Source: Coemansia sp. RSA 922 (lineage: Eukaryota > Kickxellomycota > Kickxellomycetes > Kickxellales > Kickxellaceae). Taken from it: a stretch of DNA of 27,805 bases. The stretch covers positions 1 through 27,805 of the forward strand of contig JANBQS010000189.1 of assembly GCA_027577415.1 (NCBI GenBank), given 5' to 3'. The notes below the pieces were generated by a model. That model saw only the letters and a list, made by a program, of their open reading frames with translations, searched no databases and had not been told where the DNA came from. The translations under genes were made by a program, and so were the position numbers. Each line of letters opens with the position of its first letter. Position 1 is the stretch's first letter. Positions 16,401 through 27,805 of this stretch are shown here, piece by piece.

Positions 16401-19400
16401 GTCGATTCTACCAGAACTTCAATATGCGCCTCCAGTCGAGCTAGCGTACTCATTCACGAATAGATATACGGCCGCCGAGTCCCAGCTGCTACATTCTGAG
16501 GATATCCAGTACTTTGTCGGCATCTGCAAGCGTCGTGGGCAGAAACCAGTTCCTTTTATTGTCGCTCTGGACTCTGACTTTTCCGTTTCCTTCTCAAAGG
16601 ATAGCATTTGGCAGTCGGATGACTTGGATGCGGTAATCGCGCAGGACCCACAGCGTGTTGTCATACCGCAGGGCCCAGTTGCTGCCCGCTACTCTAACAT
16701 TGTCAACGAGTCGGTCAAGGATATTCTCGACGGCATTTACTATGGCCATATTGCCGCACTGCTTAGTCGCAACTATGGTGGCGATGCCGAAAATGTCCCA
16801 ATTGTCGAGTTAATTGGTGCGCAGCCAGTAGCTGTAGCTTTACCAGCAAGCGTCACTGTGCAAACGACTGACTCGAAGCGCACGTACCAGCTGCCTAGCA
16901 CTCAGGACCAGTTGCCCAATCTCGGCAAGTGGCTCGATGCTCTTTCTGGTCCTACCAATAGCTGGCTGCGTGCCTTACTGACAGCGCCGGCGATTGTAGA
17001 GGGCTCTAGCTATGTCGACAACTACGTCCCGCGTGCTTTGCGCCCACGCCCTGGCCAAGTCGTCACTGTGCTTGCGGATGGTCGTCAGCCGCAATCGCTG
17101 GAGATTGTGGATGATAGCGACACGCTTGTTCTGAAGATTGAGCGCAATTCTGGCGGTAACATCGAGTTGAACATCTACCACTCGGTGGCTTCGGGCACGA
17201 CGTCTATGTGCTACTTGTTTGTCTATCGCCCGGAGCAGCCCTTGACGCCAATTCACTTTGTCGCCGAGGGGCATGGCGAGCGTATGCGCAAGCTGTGCAT
17301 GGATGCTTGGATTGACAACGCCGACGTACCTACGGATAACTCTGACCTCATTGACACCAACTGTCGACTCTATAGCAATGGATTTGTCATTACAAAGGAG
17401 CACGTACGCGCATTCTGCCAGAACGTCGGCAACCGCTCGAAGCATTACTCTCAAGAGGTCGACGGCAAGCTGTTTGCACCTATGGATTTCTTGGTGGTGT
17501 CCACGTTACCCAACTTTATGCGTGTCCTGTCTTCGACGGCCGTTACCAACGATATTCTCAAGATCCTGCATCTGTACAACAAGTACACGATTGTCGATGG
17601 CGCGGAGATGCTCAAAGTCGGGGAGAGCGTCAGCAGCGAGTTGGCTATTGCTGGTCTCGTCAACACTCCCTTGGGGCGGCGGGTCAAGTTGTTTATTAAG
17701 CTTTACCGCTGCGGCCAGAAGGTTGCCACGATTGAGTCGGTGTTCTTGTATCGCAACGACTTTATCGACATTGCCAAGGCTTTTGACAACGTGTCGGATC
17801 AGCGGTTTATTATCCAGTTGGATACTGCGGAGGATGTAGCTGCGCTTGAGGCCAAGGAGTGGTTCGTCTACTGCGAGAATGTTTTGGCTCGCTTGTCGCC
17901 TGCATCCAAGGTTGAGTTCCGCCTAGACTCCAAGTATCGTTTTAAGAGCGAGAGCGTCTACTCCAGCGTTTTGACCACTGGCCGCGCCTTTATCAAGACT
18001 CTCTCAGGTCAGTCAGTCCATATTGCAGCTGTTATCTTTGAGTGCGGAGTATCGGCCGAAGACCCCGTCATCGAATACTTGCGTCGGCATGAGGCTGCCT
18101 CCGATTCGCTGCTGTTTGACCACGATGGCCACCTACTGGTTTCTTTGGATGAGACACAGCATCCACAAGTCAGAGTACCCGACTCGAACTGGGAGTATGC
18201 CAAATTGTCGGCCGACGGCAACCCGATTCACACCAATCCGTATATGGCTGACCTTCTTGGCTTGCCTGGTCTAATTACGCATGGGCTGTGGACCAGCGCA
18301 TCGACTAGGACGCTGGTTGAGTGTTATGCTGCTGACGACGAGCCTGAGCGCATTCGCATGTACCAGGCTAACTTTGTCGGAATGGTGCTGCCCAAAGACC
18401 AACTACGTACCAAGCTGTTCCATGTTGGCATGAAGAGCGGCCGCATATTGGTCAGGGGCGTTACGTCAAAGGTCGGTGGTGGTTCAGTTCTCGAGTGTAC
18501 CGCTGAGATTGAGCAGCCGGCTACGGCCTATGTCTTTACCGGCCAGGGCTCGCAAGAGGTCGGCATGGGCATGGAGCTCTACAAGAATTCTGCTGCTGCT
18601 CGCGATGTCTGGGACCGCGCAGACCGGCACATGGTTGCCAAGTACGGCGTCTCATTGCTCAAGATCGTTCGGACCAACCCCAAGGAGCTGACAGTGCACT
18701 TTGGAGGGCGCCAAGGCAAGGTAATTCAATGCAACTACATATCTCTTACCAGGAGATCCAATAGTGACCAGGGTCTAGTCGTCCAGCTGTTCCCCGAGAT
18801 TACTCCGAGTTTGTCAAGCTACACGCACAGATTGCCTACTGGTCTGCTCAACTCGACGCAATTCACGCAAGTCGCCTTAGCTACGTATGCCATGGCGGCG
18901 GTGGCTGATATGCGCGCCAACTCGCTGGTTCAAAGAGATGCTGTATTTGCCGGTCACTCGCTCGGTGAATATGCAACACTGGCTTCAATAGGTAGCATAC
19001 TTACGCTTGAGGACACTTTAGACCTTGTCTTCTTCCGTGGCATGCTCATGCAGTCTGCAGTCGAGCGCGATGATCAGGGTCGCTCGCTGTATGGCATGGT
19101 CGCTGTGGATCCGTCGCGCGTGGGTCGTGGTGTTGACAACAACATGTTGACTTTAACTGTCAACGCCATTTGTGAGCACAGCAAGGGACTGTTTGAAATT
19201 GTCAACTACAACGTGCGCGGCTTACAGTATGTCGTCGCTGGAACTCTGCGTCAGTTGGCTGTGTTGCGCCTGGTTCTCGATGGCGTTTCACGGCAGGGCG
19301 CACCTACTGACGGCGATTGGCAGGCGCACATCGCTCAAATTGTCTGTAATGTCTTGGCTAAGCCCGTTGACAGTCATCCCGTGCGTGGTCGTGCAACTAT

Positions 19401-22400
19401 CCCGCTGCCAGGAATCGACGTGCCATTCCACTCCAGCCAGCTACTTCCCGGTGTCAATGAGCTCCGTTCGCTTCTTCAAGACAAGATCAGATCTGAGAGT
19501 ATTGACTATTCTGCGCTGCATCTCCGCTACGTGCCCAACCTGACTGCTGTGCCATTTGAAGTGTCGCAAGAGTACTTTTGCCTCGTCCACAGCATTACCG
19601 AATCTCCTGTAGCTGCTACTGTGCTAGACTCTTGGAGCGATGCCGCTATGAACAATGACGACGACGTTGCAAGGCTGGCAGTGATGCTGTTGATCGAGCT
19701 CCTGGCATACCAGTTCGCTTCACCTGTTCAGTGGATAGACACTCAGGATGTTTTGTTCGGCAAGCTTGGCGTGCGTCGCATAGTCGAGATCGGCGTCAGT
19801 CCTATTCTCAGTGGTATGGCAGTCAAGACGCTCAAGAGCGAGGCGTTTGCTGGCAAGCATGCGGATGTGCTGCATATCGAGCGCGACAGAGATGCGATCT
19901 ACTACACTCAGCAGCGCCTAGAGGTTGTCGAGCCGACTTCCAGCGTATTACCAGCAGAGTCTGAGCAACCAACTTTGCCTGCGACGGCAGTTGTTGTCGA
20001 GCCCATTGCGCCAACCGTGCAGTCATCTGGTACCACAACACCACTTGTCGATGTTCCGCTCCTGGCTTTAGATGTTGTGCATGCTACAGTTGCTCACAAG
20101 CTAAAGCGCTCTCTTGCTGACGTATCTACGGCAAAGTCGATCAAGAGCCTCGTGGGCGGCAAGTCGACGCTTCAGAACGAAATCGTCGGCGACCTGCACA
20201 AGGAGTTTGGCAGCAAGGTTCCGGACAAGGCCGACGATCTCTCGCTGCAAGACCTGGCGACTGCCATTGGAACGTTTGGTGGCAATTTGGGCAAGTATAC
20301 TCAGGCGCAACTGGCCCGGCTGTTCAGTAACAAAATGCCAGGTGGATTCTCGCTGTCGTCGGCACGGAGCACTTTGCAGACGGCGTATGGTCTTGGCCCG
20401 CAGTGCCAAGACGCACTGTTTCTCGTAGCGCTGACGATGGAGCCCTCCAGTCGACTGTCTAGCGATGTTGAGGCCAAGTCATGGCTGAGTACTATCGCTC
20501 AGGCGTACGCTGCCAAGGCCGGTATCTCCTACGCCTCTGCTAATTCGGGCAGTTTCAGTGGTCAGACTGGCGCACCCACCATTAGCAGCGCCGAGATGGA
20601 GAAGATGAAGCAGAAGCAGTACGAGCACATCCGTCAGCAGATTCAGGTCCTGGCACGCTACGCTGGAATGGACTTGCGCGAGGGAGCTCGTTTGACTGAG
20701 GACGAGCAAGACAGGGCGGCCAAGGCACAAGCCAAGCTTGACAAAATCTCGGCTGAACTAGGCGATGAGTTTACCGATGGCATGATGCCACTATTCGATG
20801 CACGCAAAGCTCGCTACTTTGACTCGAGCTGGAACTGGGCTCGGCAGGAGGCGTATGAGCTGATCCAACAGGCGATTGCTGGCTGTAGTGCTGGCCCCAC
20901 CAATGCACCAGCAAGTGTTAACGAAGCCGCACTTCAGCGGCTGAAGAATCGTTCTAATCCAAGCTTGCTTCAGATGCTCGCTGGGACGCTGTCCCTCTTG
21001 CAGGCGACCAACGATGATTCGCTAGAGCCGGTAATTAGGCTCGTGTCGGAACTGCGCGATGCCTGTACTCAATCTCTAAAGCAGCCGCCTGTCTACCGTG
21101 AGCTGTCTACTCCCACTGGTCCGCAAGTCGACTTTGATCTCGACTTTGGACTTGACGGCACTGCGACATATTCTGAAGTACCGCGCCTCGACGAGCCCTT
21201 ATTTGTGGACTATATCGAGCACATGCGCCAGCCAACTGCGCCAGATATGCCACCGTTTATCCACCTCAAGAAGCGATCGGCTGGCAGTGCGTGGTCTTAC
21301 TGCTCAGAGCTGTCAACGATGTACTACAAGGTCTTGAGCGAGATTTGTGGTACTGGGTTGTCGTTTGCTGGCAAGACTGCGCTTGTCACTGGCTGCGGAC
21401 GAGGCTCAATCGGTGCTGACATTGTTTGTAGCTTGCTTAGCGGCGGAGCCAAGGTCATCGCTACAACATCGTCTTATAGCCGCAAAACTACGCTGTTCTT
21501 TGAGGACGTGTACCGCACTCATGGCGCTCGTGGCTCGGAGCTGGTTGTCTTACCATTCAACCAGGGCTCGACTGGCGACATCAGGCAGCTGGTGGACTTT
21601 ATCTACAAGTCTGGCGCTGCCAAGGGCTTGGGCTGGGACCTTGACTATGTCTTCCCATTCGCTGCTGTGCCAGATAATGGCAGCTTTGCGACTAATCTGG
21701 GCTCACACTCGGAGTTTGCTCAGCGCGTCATGCTCACCAACGTAATGCGCTTGCTGGGCAGCATCAAGGATACCAAGGAGAGGCTCGGCTACGTAACTCG
21801 GCCATCGCTGGTAGTTCTGCCATTGTCGCCTAATCATGGCATATTTGGCGGTGAGGGGCTCTATGGCGAGTGCAAGATCGGCTTGGAGACTGCGTTCAAC
21901 AGGTGGAAGTCCGAGTCGTGGCAGGACTACTTGTCTATTGCCGGCGCAGTTATTGGGTGGACACGCGGCACTGGTCTGATGTCTGGTAATAACCTGGTTG
22001 CTCAAGAGATTGAAAGACTTGGTGTGCGCACGTTCTCGACTCGCGAGATGGCGTTCAACATCCTGGGATTACTTAATGTCGGCATTCGCGATCTTGCCTA
22101 TTCGCAGCCGATCTGGGCTGACCTTAACGGCGGAATGGATGGCATACGTGACTTTGGCGACATTGTCAGCAAGGCTCGCCAGATAATACAGCGTAAAAGC
22201 AGTACACTACAAGTTATTGTGCGTGAAGTCGCTTTCGATTTTGCTGCCCTACGCTATCAGCCCGCTCCCACGTCAGTCATCTTCCATGAAGCAACCCCGT
22301 TAGCTAAACAAAAGCACCACTTCCCGACGCCTCGCCAGTACGAACAACTGCAGCACTTGTGGCACTTGCAAGGCATGGTCAACTTGGACAAGGTTGTCGT

Positions 22401-24546
22401 TGTTACTGGTTACGGTGAGGTTGGTCCACACGGTAATGCCGAGACGCGCCGGGAGATGGAGGCCTATGGCGAGTTCTCGCTCGAAGGATGTATTGAGTTG
22501 GCGTGGATCATGGGCCTGATTAAGCATTTTAGCGGCACGCTAAAGTCGACTGGCGCCATGTACGTCGGCTGGGTTGACGCCAAGACCGAGGAGCCCATTT
22601 GCGATATCGATGTGAAGCCACGCTACGAGGAGTATATTCTGGCGCACACTGGAATTCGCTTGATTGAGCCCGAGATGGTGCACGATTATAACCCAGACAA
22701 GCGTACCATCTTGCGCGAGATCCAGATCGAACACGATATGGAGCCATTCGAGGCCACCGCTGACGAGGCAGCGACATTCAAGGCTCAGAACGGCAGCAGC
22801 GTCGACATCTGGGAGAACACCAGTGGCGGCTCGTGGTCGGTCAAGATCCTCAAGGGCGCTCTAATCCGCGTGCCAATGGCTCTGCAAGCCAATCGACTAG
22901 TCGCTGCTCTTTTACCAACTGGCTGGAGTCCCGCCATCTACGGCATCCCCGACGATGTCATCAAGCAAGTGGATCAGGCCACTTGCTTTGCGCTGGTGGC
23001 TACAGTCGAGGCGCTAGTCAGATCTGGCATCACTGACCCCTACGAGCTGTACCAGTATTTCCACGTCTCCGAAATTGGCAACACTACCGGCTCAGGTTTG
23101 GGTGGTATTCGCTCTCTTCAAGATGTCTTCAAGAACCGCTTCCTGGACAAAGGACTTAAAAGCGACGTGCTTCAGGAGACGTTTATCTCGACTGTGCAAG
23201 CGTGGACTAACATGCTGCTAATGTCGAGCTCCGGTCCAGTCAAGCCTGCGGTCGGCGCCTGTGCTACCTCAGTTCTATCGATTGACACTGCGATTGAGAC
23301 TATCCAGTCCGGCAAGGCTAAAGTGATGATTGCGGGTAGCGTCGACGACTTTACTGAAGAGACATCTGTCGAGTTTGCCAACATGGGTGCGACCAGTAAC
23401 TCGATTGAAGAGGTTGCTCGGGGCCGCACACCGCCAGAGATGTGTCGCCCGTGTACGTCGACGCGCAACGGGTTCATGGAGGGCCAGGGTGCCGGTATTG
23501 TGACGCTCATGTCGGCATCAGCAGCGATCGAGTTTGGAGCGCCGATCTATGGCATCATTGCCATGTCTGGTACGGCCACCGACAAGCAAGGACAGTCAGT
23601 ACCAGCGCCTGGTAAGGGAGTGTTGACGTCTGCCCGCGAATCATGCGACAACAGTCCACCATCGCGCTTGCTGAACTTTGACTACCGTCGCCGCCAGCTA
23701 CAGCGTCATCTGTCAGCACTAGAAGCATTGAAGCAGGAGGAACTAGCTGACTTGGCAGACATGGTAGACCTACAAACTGACACGGTCGAGATTTCTACGA
23801 TGCGCTACGCGGGAGAGGTAGAAAAGAGCTACCAGCGCCAGCGCCGTAGTCTACAAGACACCTGGGGCAACGAGTTTTGGAAGAGTGATCCCGAGTTTTC
23901 TCCACTACGCGGCAGCTTGGCGGTCTGGGGCTTGACAGCTGACGATATTGGACTAGCGTCGTTCCACGGCACATCGACGGTAGCCAATGACAAGAACGAG
24001 TCGGATGTACTCAACATTCAGCTCAAGCACTTGGGTCGTACTCCAGGTCACGTCGTGCCAGTTGTGTGTCAGAAGTGGCTGACTGGCCACCCGAAGGGCC
24101 CGGCGGCATCGTTTATGCTTAACGGCGTAATGCAAAGTCTGCGTACGGGACTGATACCAGGCAATCGAAACGCGGACAACATTGACAAAGAGCTAGAGTC
24201 GTTTGACTATGCGCTCTACTTGTCAAAGTCGATTCAAACATCGGGTATCAAGGCGGGTCTGATCAAGTCGTTTGGATTCGGACAAGTTGGCGGCGAGTTG
24301 CTGGTTGTGCATCCTGACTACCTGTTAGCCACGCTTACTCAAGAAGAGCTCGACAAGTACAACGTCAAGCTCCAGCAGCGCAGCACCAAATCCGAGCGCT
24401 ACTGGCAAGACACTTTGGTCGGCAACCATCCATTCGTGCGAGTCAAGAACCACCCTCCATATACCGCCGAGCAAGAGAAGAGTGTGTATCTCAATCCGTT
24501 GGCCCGCGCCAAGTATGACTCAAAGTCTGGTGAGTACAAGTTCTAA
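13479..24546 (+). CDS. fas: Single-chain fungal type I fatty acid synthase (beta-alpha fusion), lacking the PPT domain, 2 exons
   Basis: Cytosolic multienzyme that builds long-chain acyl-CoA from acetyl-CoA and malonyl-CoA. Model: join(13479..14220, 14309..24546), 3,659 residues. The GTATGT...GTAG intron splits a Val codon just before the acetyltransferase motif. Order: AT (GHSQG, Ser253; His402), enoyl reductase TIM barrel (about 555-850; WTGGRAGGHHSFED with His719/His720), MaoC-like dehydratase (DGNPIH, Asp1550/His1555), malonyl/palmitoyl transferase (AGHSLG, Ser1798), ACP (GGKST, Ser2200), ketoreductase (GCGRGSIG at 2609-2616; Tyr2766, Lys2770), ketosynthase (Cys3232, His3467, His3508). 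The first four make up yeast Fas1, the rest Fas2. After His3508 only 151 residues follow, against about 304 in yeast Fas2; the protein stops at the linker after LNPLARAKYDSKSG, so the phosphopantetheinyl transferase is absent. The next 278 bases cannot hold it. All other active-site residues are intact, so I infer a working enzyme primed by a separate transferase. Confidence 0.95.
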
Positions 24547-24606
24547 TGACTATAAGCTTATTTTCAATGATAACATATTTGTGACACCTTACATATAAAC
24601 CACTTA

Positions 24607-24612
24607 AATAAA
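24607..24612 (+). terminator. Putative polyadenylation signal of the fatty acid synthase gene
   Basis: AATAAA lies 61 bases after the stop codon, in AT-rich sequence. A second ATAAAG-type run occurs near 24686. The spacer to the convergent TBL1-like gene (24547-24824) holds nothing else recognisable. Confidence 0.4.
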
Positions 24613-24824
24613 ACTTCTTCACAAATACAAGGTATCCAAAATTGCGTGAGCTAGATATATGTCACACATATAATGAAATGCCACTAATAAAGTAACGCTT
24701 GCAAAAAATATTAAGATATGATAAAAAAGAAGATAGGAAGAACGATTAGCTGAAAAAGGAAAAAAAAGGGGGGATGTTTACAAATGTGAGAGAAAGGAGT
24801 GAGAAAACGAGTAGTAGAGAGAGG

Positions 24825-26537
24825 CTAGGCATTGAGTGGATCAAGTATAGCCACTTGACTACTTGCAATAGCGACAGCTACTCTTCCTTTTGCTGCCCAC
24901 TGAACGTCATGGATACCGTCATCAGTAACGAATGTCTTGAACAGCGAGCCGTCCTTAATACTCCATATGCGAACGCTATTGTCAAATGATCCACTAGCCA
25001 AATAGCGGCCATCAGAGCTGAACGACAGGCAATTGACAGACGCCGTATGACCAGACAAGACTCGCAGACACGCACCAGATTGCACATCCCACACCCGCAC
25101 AGTGCCATCGAACGACGCCGAGGCCACAATGGCTTTATCGGGGCGCGGCAGCCACTTGACAATGTAGACCTGCTGTGCGTGGCCAAAAAAGTCCTGGACC
25201 GGCGTGTCGCTCGACATGGTCCACACCTTGACCGAGCCGTCGTCCGATGCGCTGGCCAGATACTTGCCGGCTGGATGCCACTTTATCGCGTTGACATCGC
25301 CCTTGTGGCCAACAAACGTCTTGACGGGTGTCGGCGAGCCGTCGCGCCACACAATGACCAACTTGTCAGTAGAACATGAGGCAAATGTCGAGTTATCTTG
25401 CCAGTCGACGTCAAGAACCGATCCCTTGTGGACATTGTGCTCTTGGCGCAGCTGACCTGTTTGCGTGTCCCAGAGCGCGATGGAGCCGTCAAGATATCCG
25501 CTGAGCAACAGTGTGCCCTTGTGGTTCCAGCGCATGGCAACAATGGGCACCTGGCGCGCCAGCTTAAGGACAAATTTGAGCTCACCAGCAGCAGTCCACA
25601 CACGTATTTCTCCGTTAAACGAGGCAGAGGCGAGTAAAGTACCCTGCGCGTTCCAAACAACAGATGTGACGGCCACGCGTGCCTCGCCGGGCAAAGGGTC
25701 GTGCTTGAGTACCACAGAGTATTCGTCGTCGCTCTTGGGTCGTGAGACATCCCAGATACGCGCAGTGCCGTCACCAGCGCCAGTGGCCAGCACGTTATTG
25801 CTTGCTGGATTCCAAGCACAAAAGAAGACCGGCGACGAGTGGCCTCGTAGTATCTGCGCACGGTCAATCAGCCGCGTCTTGCGCACGTTAGCGCCACCCG
25901 ATGCTACATTAGAGGTAGCTTTTCCGCCAGGTTCTGACGAGTGCCGTTGACTATCGCGCTCCGTATCAGGCACATCGACGTCCATCGACTCGTCATCGTC
26001 GTCGGCAGGCGCAGTAAGTGATGTGGCCACTGTTGGTAGCAAGTGCGATATAGTAGTATCCCGAGTCTTTGCTGGCCGTTTAGCTCCCTCCTTGGCAGCA
26101 GTCCCCGTGTCATGAACCAGTGTGTGTCCGCCATGGGCTATCGTAGCAGGCGATGAGTCATCGGCGCGTTGTTGTGCCTGCTGTGTTAGTTGCTGTGGTC
26201 TGCCAGGCGATGCTTCATTCTGCCGGCTAGCGGCAGCCTTACCCCGGCCGTTAGGAGCAGCGTCAGTCATCAGCGAGCACACGTGCTTGCCAACAAGCGA
26301 AAAGGGCGCAGAACACAGCCTAGCGGACCCGTCCTCATTCAAATGTGTTTCGACATCCATGTATTGCAGTCCCTTTTGTAAGACGCGTATAAGCGAGCCG
26401 GGTTCGACGCTGGGAATCTCATTGTCGTTTTTAAAGAGTTGGGACTCGAATTGGAACATATAGGCGGAGTGCATAAACCCCGATTCCTTGAGGTACCTGT
26501 ACAACAGATAATTGACGTCCTCGCTAATGAGTACCAT
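24825..26537 (-). CDS. LisH/WD40 protein, TBL1/TBLR1 (yeast Sif2) homologue
   Basis: Scaffold of histone deacetylase co-repressor complexes: Sif2 in yeast Set3C, TBL1/TBLR1 in NCoR/SMRT. Single exon, 570 residues. The N-terminus has a LisH motif (SEDVNYLLYRYLKESGFMHSA, about residues 5-25) followed by the family segment LIRVLQKGLQYMDVETHLNEDG, which serves in oligomerisation. A low-complexity linker (about 85-220), rich in Ala, Gln, Ser and acidic residues, leads to a C-terminal beta-propeller of about eight WD40 repeats (225-570), for example GHSSPVFFCAWNP, GDGTARIWD, GHKGDVNAIKWHPAG and SGSFDNSVRIWS. The domain order and N-terminal sequence pick out TBL1/Sif2 among WD40 proteins. The start at 26537 (MVLISEDVN) matches the family's beginning at the LisH. 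Confidence 0.93.
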   Translation of the reverse strand: MVLISEDVNYLLYRYLKESGFMHSAYMFQFESQLFKNDNEIPSVEPGSLIRVLQKGLQYMDVETHLNEDGSARLCSAPFSLVGKHVCSLMTDAAPNGRGKAAASRQNEASPGRPQQLTQQAQQRADDSSPATIAHGGHTLVHDTGTAAKEGAKRPAKTRDTTISHLLPTVATSLTAPADDDDESMDVDVPDTERDSQRHSSEPGGKATSNVASGGANVRKTRLIDRAQILRGHSSPVFFCAWNPASNNVLATGAGDGTARIWDVSRPKSDDEYSVVLKHDPLPGEARVAVTSVVWNAQGTLLASASFNGEIRVWTAAGELKFVLKLARQVPIVAMRWNHKGTLLLSGYLDGSIALWDTQTGQLRQEHNVHKGSVLDVDWQDNSTFASCSTDKLVIVWRDGSPTPVKTFVGHKGDVNAIKWHPAGKYLASASDDGSVKVWTMSSDTPVQDFFGHAQQVYIVKWLPRPDKAIVASASFDGTVRVWDVQSGACLRVLSGHTASVNCLSFSSDGRYLASGSFDNSVRIWSIKDGSLFKTFVTDDGIHDVQWAAKGRVAVAIASSQVAILDPLNA

Positions 26538-26906
26538 GGCTCGCTCTCTCTTTTTCTCTCCGCGTAACTGTGGTTATAAAAAAGATATTTGTAGTTTCGT
26601 GGTGACGCGTACGGCTAGAGCTCTGAAGACGCGCAATGACGACCAACTACGTCAGATGTCTGGTTCAATTCAGAGAGACAAAGGAGTTATGATAATAGTG
26701 TACGAAATTAGAACAGGAGAAAAGGGCGGAAATGAATTGACGCAGGCCATTTCGACTCCAAAAAAAAAAAAAATCCAAACGTGATTTTTTTGTCTGAGAA
26801 AAATTCATGCATACTGGCTGACCAATCAGGAACACGACAGGCCGGGATGATGGGGACCAGTGTTGGTTTGCATAATAATAATAAAATTCAAAGATCACAA
26901 TGGTCG
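26538..26906. promoter_or_regulatory. Spacer holding the promoter of the TBL1-like gene and the 3' end of ade1
   Basis: No gene is seen in these 369 bases. An ACGCGT hexamer (core of the MluI cell-cycle box) is at 26605-26610, and ACGTCA, a CRE-like half site, lies near 26649. A run of A residues is at 26760-26773. The part nearest ade1 (26870-26890) is AT-rich, as expected for its 3' end. Function of the motifs is inferred from their sequence only. Confidence 0.35.
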
Positions 26907-27805
26907 CTAGCTGAGGTCAGGGCGGTTACCAGTGAGCTTGACGTAGGCCTCGATGTACTTTTTCAGCGTGTTGTCCAGCACGGTGGGTGGCAGATCAATG
27001 GGCGTGTGCATGTCAAAGTCGATGCTGGTCAGATAGTCGCGCAGGTACTGCTTATCGTAGCTGTCCTGCGACTTGCCGACCTTGTATGACAGCGCCGGCC
27101 AGAAGCGCGACGAGTCAGGCGTCAGAGCCTCGTCGATCAGCATAAGTGCGCCCTGGGCATCGACGCCAAACTCAAACTTTGTGTCGGCGATAATGATGCC
27201 GCGACCAGCCGCATACTCGGCCGCCTTTGCGTACAGCGCAACAGCGCTCTGAGCCATCTCGGCTGCGCGCTGAGCACCGATGATTTCGGCGCAGCGGTCA
27301 GGGTGGATGTTCTCGTCATGGTCGCCGTACTCGGCCTTGGTGCTGGGAGTGAACAGCGGCGCTGGCAGCTTCTGCGACTCGCGCAGGCCGGCGGCCAACT
27401 CAATGCCACACACGGTGCCCTTGGCCTGATACTCCTTCCACCCGGACCCTGTAATGTATCCGCGCACAATAGCCTCGATGGGGAGTACTGACACCTTCTT
27501 CACCAACAGACTGCGTCCGCTGAGCTGGTCCCGGTACTGCTGCACGACTTCTGGCATCTCGTCAATGTTGGCTGTGATCAAGTGGTTCGGCACAATATCC
27601 TTGAGGAAATCGAACCAAAACACGCTAATCTGAGTCAAGATCTTTCCCTTGCCCGCGACTGCCTAACAAGTACCTTTGACTAAGTGAGTTGTGTGCACTT
27701 GGGTATATTTGGCTCTTGCAAGCAAAAGAAAAGGTGTGTACTTACAGAGTTCATGATAACGTCGTAGGCGCTGATGCGGTCCGTGGCTACAAACAGCAGC
27801 GAGTT
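26907..27805 (-). CDS. ade1: SAICAR synthetase (phosphoribosylaminoimidazole-succinocarboxamide synthase), 5' partial
   Basis: Joins aspartate to CAIR with ATP, forming SAICAR in de novo purine synthesis. Model in window: complement(join(26907..27662, 27746..>27805)), giving 271 residues; about 30-35 N-terminal residues are beyond the right edge (yeast Ade1 is 306). The 83-base intron runs GTAAGT to TTAG on the minus strand, and the join restores the family sequence SAYDVIMNS followed by AVAGKGKILTQISVFWFDFL. Conserved elements include SLLFVATDRISAYDV, the IVRGYITGSGWKEY signature, the HDENI segment, and IIADTKFEFG followed by the LIDEALTPDSSRFW nucleotide-binding region. It is the separate monofunctional form found in fungi, not the animal fusion with AIR carboxylase. 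Confidence 0.95.

Noticed and set aside
18700..18800. Possible second intron in the FAS malonyl/palmitoyl transferase region (GTAATT at 18721)
   Set aside because: The frame stays open and the spacing between HFGG and the GHSLG motif matches yeast Fas1, so no sequence needs removing.
1..27805. CRISPR array, operon or secondary-metabolite cluster
   Set aside because: No regularly spaced repeats occur, genes are eukaryotic and spliced, and neighbours belong to unrelated housekeeping functions.

Overview
This is a stretch of nuclear DNA from a fungus. The evidence is short spliceosomal introns (five seen, 83-134 nt, with GTACGT, GTATGT or GTAAGY donors and TAG acceptors), a fungal-type multifunctional type I fatty acid synthase, a stand-alone Ade1-type SAICAR synthetase, and many conserved eukaryotic housekeeping genes packed 35-500 bp apart. 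A Mago nashi (exon junction complex) gene and a Fanzor-type (TnpB-related) nuclease gene argue against a Saccharomyces-like yeast. An early-diverging lineage such as Zoopagomycota or Mucoromycota is my inference only; nothing here fixes the taxon.

Layout. 1-1.2 kb: 3' half of a Fanzor-like RNA-guided nuclease gene, cut by the left window edge, followed by small hairpins. 1.5-3.0 kb: three-exon oxysterol-binding protein of the Osh6/Osh7 type. 3.5-4.7 kb: hormone-sensitive-lipase family hydrolase. 4.9-6.0 kb (minus): Mago nashi and mitoribosomal protein mS33. 6.2-8.05 kb (plus): TRAPP subunit Trs31/TRAPPC5 and tafazzin. 8.09-8.26 kb (minus): a 56-codon open stretch without a start codon that looks like an orphan 3' exon. 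8.4-8.74 kb: an unrecognised small ORF. 8.95-9.7 kb: two-exon carboxymuconolactone-decarboxylase-like protein. 9.8-11.2 kb (minus): R3H/G-patch protein like Sqs1. 11.5-12.5 kb: Mediator subunit Med27. 12.5-13.5 kb: gene-free spacer. 13.5-24.5 kb: a giant two-exon fatty acid synthase. 24.8-26.5 kb (minus): LisH/WD40 protein like TBL1/Sif2. 26.9 kb to the right edge (minus): SAICAR synthetase, 5' end outside the window.

The neighbours do not form a pathway cluster; this is an ordinary mosaic of housekeeping genes (lipid transport and synthesis, cardiolipin remodelling, secretion, mRNA processing, transcription, purine synthesis). Two gene pairs are head-to-head, and each shared promoter carries a CACGTG E-box.

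The most notable items are: (i) the fatty acid synthase is a single chain joining the beta and alpha halves (AT-ER-DH-MPT-ACP-KR-KS, 3,659 residues) and stops just after the ketosynthase, so the phosphopantetheinyl transferase domain that usually ends fungal FAS is absent; (ii) the Fanzor-like protein has Asn where the last RuvC Asp is expected and an Ala/Lys-rich insertion just before it; (iii) the orphan coding stretch at 8089-8259.
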